Source: Bacillus sp. SM2101
Lineage (GTDB): Bacteria; Bacillota; Bacilli; Bacillales; SM2101
Direction: 5' to 3'
NCBI RefSeq assembly: GCF_018588585.1
Contig: NZ_JAEUFG010000005.1
Span: 160,569 to 224,568 of the forward strand
Length of the DNA: 64,000 bases
Shown here: positions 53,897 through 62,939 of the stretch, piece by piece
Numbering within the stretch: position 1 is the stretch's first letter
Layout of the letters: every line of letters begins with the position of its first letter
Notes under the pieces: model-generated
What the model saw: the letters and a program-made list of their open reading frames with translations, nothing else
The model's database searches: none
Told to the model about the DNA's origin: nothing
Position numbers and translations under genes: made by a program

Positions 53897-55126
53897 TTAC
53901 ATAGGTTGTTCTAATTCTTTTTCTAACACTACACCCTTTTTAAGGATGTACAAATGTATAAAACCGTACATAGCAGAACTAATTAACAAGATTCCAGCAA
54001 AAATATACACATATTTCACACCAATCCAGTCTGCAAATAGACTTATTCCTAACATAGAGACAATAGAAATAAATTGTATAAGTGTAGATTTCGCAGCCAT
54101 GACCTTCGTTAACGTTCTTTCGTCAGCACTATTTTGAGTCATTGTTACTTGTGCCATATCACGCATTTGATAAGCTGGTCCCATTAATACAACTAATAGC
54201 AGCGCTAAATAAGCATTTGTAATTAAACCATACGTGAAGGTCAGCATCCCAAATAAAAACGCCCCAGTTATCATAAAGATCGTTAAGTTATCTTGCATCA
54301 TTGTAGATAGTTTATATATAAGTATCCCACCAATGATTGCACCTAAATAATAACCACTATTAATATACCCCCACCATGCTTCTCCTTTATTTAATACTTC
54401 ATAGGCGTAAGCAATAGTAATTGGGCCAAGCCAAATAGTTCCAACCCATGCCTCAATTAAATCCATCGTAACAATAACCCTTAAGCCTTGATGCTTAAAT
54501 AAGTATTTCCATCCCTCTGTTATACGGACAACAAAGGGCTCACGTTTAGTATCGTTCATGACAGCTTGTATGTTGATTGTTGCTAATGAACATAGGGATA
54601 ATAAAATCAACAAAAATGTTAAGCCTAATGTTACATATAACCCAACAAACTGAAGTAGTATGCCGCCAATCGACCATCCAGCTAATAAAAATGTTTGATC
54701 TACAGTAGCTAGTAAACTATTTGCACGTACTCTATTGTCTTCTGCTACTGCAGAACGTACGAGGGTAGATTTAATCGGTCCAAACCAACCATTAAAAAAA
54801 GAAACCACTGTCAAAGTACTAAATAGTAACGACATAATCGGCATTGTATATTCTTGCACTAATAGCACTGCTAATACAATAATGAATGGCAGTTGGATAC
54901 TTTGAGCAAATATAAGGATCGATCTTAATGCAAATTTATCTGAAATTGATGGTAGCAAAAATGCACTAATTAACCTTGAAGCTAGACTCAGTATTGTAAC
55001 CAACGCAGATAATGTAGTTGAACCCGTCTCCTTGAATATTGTCATAACAACAGCCATTGTATACAATGAGAAACCCAAGTTCGTAGACGTTTGACTTATA
55101 AGCAATGCATAAAAACGTTTATTCAT
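53897..55126 (-). CDS. MFS transporter
   Basis: A 409-residue major facilitator superfamily protein with about twelve helices; the first loop carries the motif A-like SASxxLPSISDKFALRS region (FLLPSISDKFALRSILIF), and helices 4-5 hold GPIKSTLVRSAVAEDNRVRAN, as in the macrolide-efflux-like MFS branch. The start is the ATG at 55126 behind AAGGTGG. The substrate, perhaps a drug or small metabolite, cannot be read. Monocistronic. Confidence 0.88.
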   Translation of the reverse strand: MNKRFYALLISQTSTNLGFSLYTMAVVMTIFKETGSTTLSALVTILSLASRLISAFLLPSISDKFALRSILIFAQSIQLPFIIVLAVLLVQEYTMPIMSLLFSTLTVVSFFNGWFGPIKSTLVRSAVAEDNRVRANSLLATVDQTFLLAGWSIGGILLQFVGLYVTLGLTFLLILLSLCSLATINIQAVMNDTKREPFVVRITEGWKYLFKHQGLRVIVTMDLIEAWVGTIWLGPITIAYAYEVLNKGEAWWGYINSGYYLGAIIGGILIYKLSTMMQDNLTIFMITGAFLFGMLTFTYGLITNAYLALLLVVLMGPAYQMRDMAQVTMTQNSADERTLTKVMAAKSTLIQFISIVSMLGISLFADWIGVKYVYIFAGILLISSAMYGFIHLYILKKGVVLEKELEQPM

Positions 55127-55245
55127 ATAAACCACCTTGCTTTTCCTACTCTCAACAGAATAGGTAAATTATAGCATAGGAATTATAATAAGCTTTCATT
55201 AATTAGATTGATCATTATATACGACTTTAGTCTTATAAGCACAGA

Positions 55246-55629
55246 TTATGCTTTCTTTACTTTTGTCAATGGATACAAGCTTAGCAAACATAAAATGATC
55301 GTAGATATGTGAGGAACCGCAAATAAATAGTGAGCAAGAAAGCTGGTTGATGGTGTACCGTCAGATATGCTACTTCCATAGTACGAAAACCAAAGATAAA
55401 TTGGCAATAATTGAAGAAAAGCAATTATGGGTAACATGAAGCTACTAATGACTTTTAAGCGTTTTGACTTATCCTCCTGCAGCTCAATAAAAATAATTGA
55501 GCCACCTAAGAGCGCAATAAAAAGTCCCCATGTAATGACCTCAGATTCAACATGACCAAATAATCCTGATAAGTATATAAATCCAACGAAACATGTAAGA
55601 ACTCCTGAGCTTATTCTTAGTTTACTCAA
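55246..55629 (-). CDS. Four-helix membrane protein of unknown function
   Basis: A 127-residue protein starting at TTG, 6 nt after AAAGGAGGTCG. Four hydrophobic helices at about 5-22, 30-48, 58-80 and 100-120, with a charged loop EDKSKRLK between the second and third. No family recognised. It precedes the MFS gene on the same strand by 120 bp and could be co-transcribed. Confidence 0.7.
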   Translation of the reverse strand: MSKLRISSGVLTCFVGFIYLSGLFGHVESEVITWGLFIALLGGSIIFIELQEDKSKRLKVISSFMLPIIAFLQLLPIYLWFSYYGSSISDGTPSTSFLAHYLFAVPHISTIILCLLSLYPLTKVKKA

Positions 55630-55967
55630 ATTACGACCTCCTTTTATGATCTCCTAAACAATTAATACCCTATATATATCATTCTATTCTGCGATCACTT
55701 CAGGCATGAAACGGGTCCCCTTTCCCTTTAACTGTCTCCCACTTTATGCCAACAAACACAAGTATACAGCCCGTTCCATTAAACCGTGGGGAGAATAATA
55801 CCTCCTTAAGATAGCTAAACATGTGACGGAAAGAGTTCTTATATCCATTCAACTTAACGCTGAAAAACCCATTCTTGTTAACTAATTTTACTGTTTATAG
55901 GAAAAACTATCATTATTTGCACTGTATTTAAGCATAGATTTCCAGTTTTTTCGTTTAGCTCTTTTAA
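55630..55967. other. Divergent intergenic region before the sigma-factor operon
   Basis: Contains a GC-richer stretch (55706-55798) where a frame of 30 codons opens with ATG (MKRVPFPFN, then CLPLYANKHKYTARSIKPWGE). No SD is visible and the frame continues upstream, so it is more likely a remnant than a gene. The rest shows nothing recognisable. Confidence 0.35.
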
Positions 55968-55991
55968 AACTTTTTCAACATCCATTTCGTT
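55968..55991 (+). promoter_or_regulatory. Candidate ECF-type promoter
   Basis: AAC (55968-55970) and CGTT (55988-55991) are 17 nt apart, the layout of ECF promoters (AAC at -35, CGT at -10), just upstream of the sigma gene start at 56014. Autoregulation would be usual for such a factor. Weak evidence on sequence alone. Confidence 0.35.
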
Positions 55992-56013
55992 AAACTAGCT
56001 GAGGTGAACAAAT

Positions 56014-56577
56014 TTGCTAACCGATAAAGAGCTCATAAAAGATATTCAAGCAGGGAACCAAGCATCCATGGAAGTACTCGTAAAAAGACATTATAAAGTA
56101 GTATATGCCTTTGTTTATCGGAAGATTGGCGATAAAGAAACCGCTTATGATTTAACACAAGAAATTTTCATCAAAATGATGAAAAGCATTCATAGTTACT
56201 CATCGAAAGCCCAGTTCCAAACATGGCTTTTAACGATTGCTGTGAATCACTGTCGAGATTTTTTTCGATCAAAAGCCTATCAACAAGCATCACAGACAGA
56301 AGAATTTGATGAGAGCTTTCAGTCGAATAAAAATGAAGAAGTGCATTATATTTTTGAGAGAAGTGAGAACAGACAAATGATCAAAAGTGCAATTCATGAG
56401 CTACCAGAATTTCAAAGTGAGGCAATCTTATTAAAATACTTCCATGACATGAAAATTAAAGAAATTGCCCAGGTGACAAATACGAATGTCTCAACCGTAA
56501 AATCAAGACTAAAGCAAGGTATGGCCAAATTAAAAATGATTTTAGAAAGGAGTGGTTCGTATGAGCAACAGGGATGA
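56014..56577 (+). CDS. ECF-type RNA polymerase sigma factor
   Basis: A 187-residue sigma-70 family protein of the extracytoplasmic-function group: region 2 (AYDLTQEIFIKMMKSIHSY ... FQTWLLTIAVNHCRDFFRS) and region 4 (LPEFQSEAILLKYFHDMKIKEIAQVTNTNVSTVKSRLKQGMAKLK), with no regions 1 or 3. It starts at TTG behind GAGGTGAAC. The next gene overlaps by 17 nt and could be its anti-sigma factor; two ABC transporter genes follow. The arrangement recalls the sigY-yxl operon of B. subtilis, but orthology is not shown. Confidence 0.9.
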   Translation: MLTDKELIKDIQAGNQASMEVLVKRHYKVVYAFVYRKIGDKETAYDLTQEIFIKMMKSIHSYSSKAQFQTWLLTIAVNHCRDFFRSKAYQQASQTEEFDESFQSNKNEEVHYIFERSENRQMIKSAIHELPEFQSEAILLKYFHDMKIKEIAQVTNTNVSTVKSRLKQGMAKLKMILERSGSYEQQG

Positions 56578-57349
56578 CATAAATCTTCAAATTAACAAAG
56601 AACTTGAACACTTCAGTACATTAGATGATTTTTCAGTTGAGTTTCCAAGTGAAGATGAAATGTATCAAACAATTGATACTCTTAGACAGTATGTGCCTGA
56701 AAGACAGCAAAAAAGCAAATTAGATAAATTAGCAGATTTGCTGCGACTATCAACGAAGGAGATATTTTTTATTGATAAATCATTTTGGATTACCAATCTC
56801 ACTTTTTTCCTAATTGGTTTTTTGCTTACGATGAACACTTCTGGTAATCCATATTTTGCAATAATGCTACTTTCTCCCGTACCTTTTCTATTAGGACTGC
56901 TAGAGGTCTTTAAAGGCAGAGATAGAAACTTCCTAGAATTAGAATTAACATGCAAATACAACGCACAGCAGCTGATGCTTTCTAAAATGGTCGTCACCGG
57001 TGTGTATAATTTCATTCTCATGGTATTTCTTATTACATTACTAAGTTTTACTGGAGATGGACAAATGTTGCTTACGAAGGTACTCATGTATTGGATCCTT
57101 CCATTTACTCTTGTCGCATCATTTGGGTTGTTATTAGCCTCAAAATTAAAAGGGCAAATTGCAGCACCGTTAACAGTCATATTGTGGATAAGTTTCGTTG
57201 GAATCTACATGAGTAATGAACAACTCATAACATATATGGAATCTAGACCAGTCATCTTTTATATTATCGCTTTTTTATTAGCAGTAACATTTTTTATATT
57301 TCAAATTAAAAAAATAACGAGAGGTGTTTCCCTTGAATTTAACAATTGA
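56561..57349 (+). CDS. Membrane protein, candidate anti-sigma factor
   Basis: A 262-residue protein with a cytoplasmic N-terminal part of about 75 residues (INLQINKELEHFSTLDDF, then EFPSEDEMYQTIDTLRQYVP) and six helices afterwards. The start is the ATG at 56561 behind AAAGGAG, overlapping the sigma gene by 17 nt. A soluble head on a membrane anchor, coupled to a sigma factor, is what an anti-sigma factor looks like; no known anti-sigma motif is seen, so this is inference. It could instead be a transporter component. Confidence 0.65.
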   Translation: MSNRDDINLQINKELEHFSTLDDFSVEFPSEDEMYQTIDTLRQYVPERQQKSKLDKLADLLRLSTKEIFFIDKSFWITNLTFFLIGFLLTMNTSGNPYFAIMLLSPVPFLLGLLEVFKGRDRNFLELELTCKYNAQQLMLSKMVVTGVYNFILMVFLITLLSFTGDGQMLLTKVLMYWILPFTLVASFGLLLASKLKGQIAAPLTVILWISFVGIYMSNEQLITYMESRPVIFYIIAFLLAVTFFIFQIKKITRGVSLEFNN

Positions 57350-58205
57350 AAATGTAACTAAACAGTTTGGAGATAAATTTGTAGTAAACAATGTGTCATT
57401 TGATTTAACAGCGGGTGTTTATGGTTTTTTAGGTGCAAATGGAGCTGGTAAAACAACTTTAATGCGCATGCTCGTGACACTTATTAAACCGACTTCTGGG
57501 CGAATTTTATATAACGGTAAGGATATTGAAGTGTTGGATGAAAAATATCGTGATGTTATCGGCTATTTGCCTCAGTACATTGGCTTATATAAGACCTTTT
57601 CAGCTGAGAAATATTTAATGTACATTGCTTCATTAAAAGGAATTGAGAAGAATACAGCAAAGAAAAAGATTGATGATCTATTAGAGGTTGTTAATTTAAC
57701 CGAGCATCGGAAAAGAAAGGTTGGCAAATTTTCAGGTGGGATGAAACAACGGCTAGGTATTGCACAAGCACTATTAAACGATCCAAAAGTGTTAATCGTT
57801 GATGAACCAACGGCAGGACTCGATCCGAAAGAACGAATTAGATTTAGAAATTTATTGTCTTCTATTTCTAAAGATCGGATCGTGCTGTTATCAACCCATA
57901 TCGTCTCAGATATCGAATTCATCGCAAAGGAAATACTGGTGTTAAAGGCCGGTCAACTCATTCAAAAAGAAAAGCCTGATGAGCTGCTCGAGCAAATCCA
58001 AGGATATGTATGGACCGTGAATGTCCCAGAAAATGAGGTTCAAGCATTCCAAGCAAAATACAAGGTGGGAAATATAATTCGTCAGCAAAATGAAATTGGA
58101 CTTAGAATCATTTCTGAAACCAAACCAGATGATAGAGCACATTCAGCACAGCCTAATCTAGAGGATCTATATTTATACTATTTTGATCAGGAGGCAACAC
58201 AGTGA
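57333..58205 (+). CDS. ABC transporter ATP-binding protein
   Basis: A 290-residue ABC ATPase of the DrrA/YxlF-like type: Walker A GANGAGKTTLMRML, Q-loop in YLPQYIGLYK, signature FSGGMKQRLGIAQALL, Walker B VLIVDEPTAGLDP and the H-loop in LLSTHIVSDIEF. A C-terminal extension of about 80 residues is usual in this group. The start is most likely the TTG at 57333, 6 nt after AGAGGTG, giving a 17-nt overlap with the upstream gene. It pairs with the permease encoded next, overlapping by 4 nt. Confidence 0.92.
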   Translation: MNLTIENVTKQFGDKFVVNNVSFDLTAGVYGFLGANGAGKTTLMRMLVTLIKPTSGRILYNGKDIEVLDEKYRDVIGYLPQYIGLYKTFSAEKYLMYIASLKGIEKNTAKKKIDDLLEVVNLTEHRKRKVGKFSGGMKQRLGIAQALLNDPKVLIVDEPTAGLDPKERIRFRNLLSSISKDRIVLLSTHIVSDIEFIAKEILVLKAGQLIQKEKPDELLEQIQGYVWTVNVPENEVQAFQAKYKVGNIIRQQNEIGLRIISETKPDDRAHSAQPNLEDLYLYYFDQEATQ

Positions 58206-59344
58206 AACAACTATTGCAGTTTGAACTATATAAAATATTTAGACAAAAGGGAATTTATATTGTAATGGTACTCATGTTTCTTCTATTTAGCCTCGTGATG
58301 GTAAGTGAATCGCGAAATGTTTCACCGAAAGCAGACACATACGCGACTGAGGTCAAAGAAGAACTTAACACATTTGCTCAAGAATGGGAAGGGAACTTAA
58401 CTAGTGAGAGAGTAGAGGAAGCTACTCAAACTTTAGACTCTATACCTTATGCATATACACCAACAAGCTCCTTAACTGACGAAGAACTTGCTAAATATAA
58501 TATCGTTCAACAAATATTATTTAATGATAATACTACGCGTGACATTAAATCGAAAATAACAGAACTAGAAATAAAGTTAGACAAATTATCAAAAAATGAT
58601 ATTTCTTATAAAACAGCCCTATTGGAAATTAATATGTTAAATCATTTGAAATTAGATACCTTTCAGTATAATCAAGGGCCAATAAACACGATAGATTTTG
58701 TTGAAAGGTTTGCTCCATATTTTACTGGAATCTTGATGTTAATTGGACTAGCTTCTATTTTTGTCAATGAAACGAATACAGGAATGGATCAGTTAATATA
58801 TAGCTCAACTTATGGTCGGAGAAAAGGTGTCACAGCTAAAATAATCGCTTCAATAATTTATGTATTATTCTTAACAATTGTATGGGTCACGTTCAATATA
58901 ATCATGAATTCATATATTTATGGGAATATTGGGTGGAATTCATCTATTCAATTTTTAAGATATCCAGAATCACCATATGCTTTAACAGCCATCGAATATT
59001 TCTTTAGCCAAATTGGTATTCATCTACTAGTAGCGATTGCGTTTATGGCGTTCGTCTTAACTGTCTCTGCCTTGACAAAAAGCACCTTAGTTTCGTTTAT
59101 CATTAGCGCAGTAACCTTTTTATTACCGACAATTAACTTTGGTGTTCCTTATTGGGAATATGTGAAGAAGTATAGCTTTTCAAATTTCATGACTGCACCA
59201 GAATTCACAAAACCATTTCATGCTCTTAACTTATTCGATGTTCCTGTATTAGATCCGGTTGTGAACTATCCTTTAGTTGCATTATTTACAGTTATGTTTA
59301 TGATGTTGCTCTACAAAGCGATTAAAAACAAACAAGTAGCATAA
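58202..59344 (+). CDS. ABC transporter permease subunit
   Basis: A 380-residue membrane protein, ABC-2-like: a first helix at about 17-35, a long outside domain (about 40-165), then about five helices. It starts at GTG behind CAGGAGG and overlaps the ATPase gene by GTGA. Substrate unknown; such systems controlled by ECF factors often export antimicrobial peptides or handle envelope lipids. Last gene of the operon; a strong terminator follows. Confidence 0.85.
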   Translation: MKQLLQFELYKIFRQKGIYIVMVLMFLLFSLVMVSESRNVSPKADTYATEVKEELNTFAQEWEGNLTSERVEEATQTLDSIPYAYTPTSSLTDEELAKYNIVQQILFNDNTTRDIKSKITELEIKLDKLSKNDISYKTALLEINMLNHLKLDTFQYNQGPINTIDFVERFAPYFTGILMLIGLASIFVNETNTGMDQLIYSSTYGRRKGVTAKIIASIIYVLFLTIVWVTFNIIMNSYIYGNIGWNSSIQFLRYPESPYALTAIEYFFSQIGIHLLVAIAFMAFVLTVSALTKSTLVSFIISAVTFLLPTINFGVPYWEYVKKYSFSNFMTAPEFTKPFHALNLFDVPVLDPVVNYPLVALFTVMFMMLLYKAIKNKQVA

Positions 59345-59416
59345 TTTTTATATTTATGTGGTTACGAGTAAAGATTTACTTGGATAAATATGCTCTCATT
59401 CTACTAATCTATAAGC

Positions 59417-59455
59417 TAAAAACCAGAGATGAATGAAGATCATCTCTGGTTTTTA
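59417..59455. terminator. Bidirectional terminator
   Basis: AAAAACCAGAGATGA / TCATCTCTGGTTTTT, an almost perfect 14- to 15-bp stem between convergent operons, with A/T tracts on both sides. Confidence 0.9.
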
Positions 59456-59511
59456 ATCGTATAAGTTGTCATCATTCGTGTTATACAAGTTGCTAACAAT
59501 CTAATAATTTA

Positions 59512-61074
59512 TTATAGATGCGCTGGGTAGCCTGTAATTGTTTGAATAGATTTGTATAACGGCATTAATTTTGTATACATCTTCTTATATACTTCTCGAT
59601 ACAATTGATCATATAACTCTACATTATCTTTTAGTGGTTCGAAAACATCTCCGTCTTTAGTCATATTATTAACAGCATCTTCAACAGTAGAATAAATTCC
59701 CGCTCCCATAGCTCCCAAAATAGCTGCTCCTAATCCTGATGATTCGCTCACAGTAGGGCGTTTAGCAGGCAAATTAAATATATCAGCAGTTATTTGCAGC
59801 ATTTTATCACTCTTAGATCCACCACCACAAACAACGAGTTCTGTCATAGGGACCTTTGTCCGTTTTTCGATTCTCTCTCTACCTTCACGTAAAGAATATG
59901 CCAAACCTTCTAATAATGCCCTATAAAAGTGACCTTTAGTGTGCACACCACCAAATCCGATCACTGCACCCTTTGCATCTGGTCCTGGATACCTAATTCC
60001 TGGAGACCAAAATGGTTGTAGTACTAACCCCATTGAACCAGGAGGAACATCTGCTACTAAATCATCTAATAACTCCTCTACAGCAACGCCAGCTTCATTC
60101 GCTAGCATCATTTCTTCATTTGCAAATTGCTCCTTAAACCATGAAACCATCCAAAATCCTCGATACGTTTGTACTTCTAAATTATATTGTCCTTGAGCAG
60201 CGCTAGGGTATGGTGGTATCAATTTAATTGGTTCTAAATATTTTTTGGAATTCACATTTATTGTTGCTGTTGTCCCATATCCAACACTCCCTCTATGTGG
60301 AGCTAGGCAACCTGTCGCTAATACTTCACATGCCTTGTCAGTTGCCCCTGCTATGACCTGCAAGCCCGCAGGAAGTCCTGTTTCTGCAGCGGCTTTTGAA
60401 GTGAGCACACCAAGCTTTTCTCCTGGCTGAACAAGGGTTGGTAACATCTTTTCCTCAACAGGAATAGCCTTCCATTTCCAATGTTTCTTTGCTGACCACG
60501 ACTGCTTTTTGTAATCAAAAGGAATATACCCAACTTGGTTTCCTATTGAATCTACAATATCACCTGTAAGTTTATAATTGATGTAGCCTGATAACAGTAG
60601 ATAATGCGCGGTCTTCGACCAAATATCTGGTTGGTGCTGCTTGATCCAATTTGCTTCTGCCTCTGCTTGTAAATAATGAAGTGTTGTTGTTAATCCAGCA
60701 AGTCGAAAAACAGATTGCCACGCTGTCCCAACTTCAGGCCATTCTGTTGATCTGCGTTGATCTAACCAAAGCATTGCAGGTCGTAATGGTTGTTTGTTAC
60801 GATCAAGGTTAACCATCGTTCCCCTTTGCGTAGTTACCGTCACTGATACAACTGCCTCTTTATTTACTTTACCTTGCGCAAATAATTTATTAGAAGATTC
60901 CACCAAACAATTCCAATAATATTCAGGATCTTGTTCAGCCCATCCAGGTTGATTTGAAAAATAAGCTGGTGAAAAAATTACCTTCGTATAATCTATTAAA
61001 TGACCGTGTTTATCAAAAGCTAATGTCCGTACACTTTGAGTTCCTATGTCAATTGCCAAAACCGTTTCATCCAT
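59512..61074 (-). CDS. FGGY-family carbohydrate kinase
   Basis: A 520-residue sugar or polyol kinase of the FGGY family. N-terminal phosphate loop VLAIDIGTQSVRTLAFDKHG, substrate region WAEQDPEYYWNCLVESS, the family motif GATDKACEVLATGCLAPHRGSVGYGTT and the C-terminal adenine loop VVCGGGSKSDKMLQITADIF. Xylulokinase and glycerol kinase belong here; no residue fixes the substrate. It is the last gene of a set with a GlpD-like dehydrogenase and an AGPS-like oxidase, which points to a glycerol- or ketose-type substrate. Confidence 0.88.
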   Translation of the reverse strand: MDETVLAIDIGTQSVRTLAFDKHGHLIDYTKVIFSPAYFSNQPGWAEQDPEYYWNCLVESSNKLFAQGKVNKEAVVSVTVTTQRGTMVNLDRNKQPLRPAMLWLDQRRSTEWPEVGTAWQSVFRLAGLTTTLHYLQAEAEANWIKQHQPDIWSKTAHYLLLSGYINYKLTGDIVDSIGNQVGYIPFDYKKQSWSAKKHWKWKAIPVEEKMLPTLVQPGEKLGVLTSKAAAETGLPAGLQVIAGATDKACEVLATGCLAPHRGSVGYGTTATINVNSKKYLEPIKLIPPYPSAAQGQYNLEVQTYRGFWMVSWFKEQFANEEMMLANEAGVAVEELLDDLVADVPPGSMGLVLQPFWSPGIRYPGPDAKGAVIGFGGVHTKGHFYRALLEGLAYSLREGRERIEKRTKVPMTELVVCGGGSKSDKMLQITADIFNLPAKRPTVSESSGLGAAILGAMGAGIYSTVEDAVNNMTKDGDVFEPLKDNVELYDQLYREVYKKMYTKLMPLYKSIQTITGYPAHL

Positions 61075-61344
61075 TGTTGTTCCTCCCCCCCACGAATAAC
61101 AAACATGAAACAGCCTCTAAAAAAATATTTAATAAAGTTATGAGGCTTTCTTCATACCCCTATCTATTTCAGTTCCGTTATAGCTCAAAGAAATGATTCA
61201 ATAAACGTACTTTATTTCCTGAGATGCCTTGATTACTCATGTTAATATGTCTTAACTTTGTAAATGTTAACATTCGTACTCCATAAATAGTTGTAACACC
61301 TATCACAATCCTCTGTTGCACCAAATTTTATAGCACGATTTCCC

Positions 61345-62925
61345 TCACTTAACTTCCCGTAATAAATCTGGGCTATACCCTTGCTTCCATAATTTCTTAT
61401 ACCTAGCCACTTCATCGTCCCAACGTTCATCATCCCAATCTAGCAATGACTGTACCTCTACTTTTAGTCGTTCAAGTATGCTAATAGCTCCTTCAGGTAG
61501 TATCATACCGAGTCTAACTCTACGGAGTAACAGATCGTCTAAATGAACGATAGATTCGTACTTCGCAGCCCAGCGTAATTCAGCCCATATTGTATTTGAA
61601 TCTAGTATTAGTTCGCAGCCAGATTGATCCAATTCATCGGCAAATGTTGACCACTCATGTCCATAACGCCCTGATAATCGACGGCTGATTGTATCGTTTA
61701 AATTGCACTTAACATCTACATCTTTAGACTCATCAGTTGATAGGTCATTCGATGCTAGCGTGCTAGATGGTGTTACTACTTTTAATACTTTATTAATTGC
61801 TTCCTTTGCGAGAATATCAAATGTCGTTAATTTTCCTCCAGTTACAGTTAATAGACCATGTTCTGTCCATACACAATGATCTCTGGATTCTTTTGAAGGA
61901 TCTTCCTTGCCTGTATCTACCACAGGTCGAATGCCCGCAAACGTCGAAATCACATCTTCAGGTTTCAAATTATACGCTGGAAACATCTCATCTAATGATT
62001 CAAATAAATATTTCCCTTCTTCAACACTAATACCTGGCTCTTCGTCAAGTGATTGATGATGATCAATATCCGTTGTACCGACAAGCGTTACTCCTTCCCA
62101 AGGGAACGCATAAATGTAACGACCATCCTTCTTATGGGCAAAGCTAACAGCTTGTGAAAGTGGGAATCGCCAATGTGGAAAAATTAAATGACTGCCTCTA
62201 AGAGGACGCATTTTCGGTGACTCCCCCACTTGTTTCCGAAGTTGATCAACCCACACACCTGTTGCATTTACTATCACTTTCCCATTAACTTCTGACACTT
62301 GCCCAGTCACAACATCTTTTACTACAACACCGTTCACTTCACCGCCTTGGTCTTTAGTTAAATTTTCTACTGCAGCATAATTAATAGCAACTCCACCTTG
62401 ATGTTCAGCTTCCCTCAACACTCTAAGTACTAGCCTAGAGTCATCAGTCCTTGCATCATAATATTGTAAGCCATTACTTAGCCCTGTCTGTCTAAGACCT
62501 GGTGCCAACATACTCACATTAGCAGAGTCATACTTACGGTGATTTCTGCGCATAGCAATCATATCATATACAGTCAAGCCTGCTTGTAATACAAATGAAC
62601 CTAAACGATCATCATCATAAAAAGGAATGAGTATCCCTAATGGATCAACTAAACCTTCGCATTCACGCAGAAGCTTTTCTCTTTCAGATACAGACTGATA
62701 AGTCGTTTTGATTTGCCCTTGCTTTAAATAGCGTAATCCACCATGAACGAGCTTCCCTGAGCGACTAGATGTACCCCAAGAAAAATCTCTTTTCTCCAAC
62801 AGTAAACACTTTAATCCAAGGCTTGCCGCTTTCCGAAGTATGCCTGCACCGGTTATTCCACCTCCGATAACAATAACATCCCAAGGTTCATTAAGACTTC
62901 TCCACTTTTCAACGCGGCTTGTCAT
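61345..62925 (-). CDS. glpD: Glycerol-3-phosphate dehydrogenase-like FAD oxidoreductase (GlpD family)
   Basis: A 526-residue FAD enzyme. The dinucleotide-binding fold is at the N-terminus (DVIVIGGGITGAGILRKAASLGLKCLLLEKRDF), followed by the GlpD signature GTSSRSGKLVHGGLRYL. The middle has VNATGVWVDQLRKQ and PLRGSHLIFPHW; the C-terminal part includes TFAGIRPVVD and a DAO_C-like domain (SGRYGHEWSTFADE). It would pass electrons from glycerol 3-phosphate or a similar substrate to quinone. The start is the ATG at 62925 behind GAAGGGGTG. It lies between kinase and AGPS-like genes, so it may be a paralogue specialised for that pathway rather than the housekeeping GlpD. Confidence 0.88.
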   Translation of the reverse strand: MTSRVEKWRSLNEPWDVIVIGGGITGAGILRKAASLGLKCLLLEKRDFSWGTSSRSGKLVHGGLRYLKQGQIKTTYQSVSEREKLLRECEGLVDPLGILIPFYDDDRLGSFVLQAGLTVYDMIAMRRNHRKYDSANVSMLAPGLRQTGLSNGLQYYDARTDDSRLVLRVLREAEHQGGVAINYAAVENLTKDQGGEVNGVVVKDVVTGQVSEVNGKVIVNATGVWVDQLRKQVGESPKMRPLRGSHLIFPHWRFPLSQAVSFAHKKDGRYIYAFPWEGVTLVGTTDIDHHQSLDEEPGISVEEGKYLFESLDEMFPAYNLKPEDVISTFAGIRPVVDTGKEDPSKESRDHCVWTEHGLLTVTGGKLTTFDILAKEAINKVLKVVTPSSTLASNDLSTDESKDVDVKCNLNDTISRRLSGRYGHEWSTFADELDQSGCELILDSNTIWAELRWAAKYESIVHLDDLLLRRVRLGMILPEGAISILERLKVEVQSLLDWDDERWDDEVARYKKLWKQGYSPDLLREVK

Positions 62926-62939
62926 TATAAACACCCCTT

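Noticed and set aside
61242-61433. 63-codon minus-strand frame after the glpD-like gene
   Set aside because: Overlaps the 3' end of the dehydrogenase gene in another frame and has no SD.
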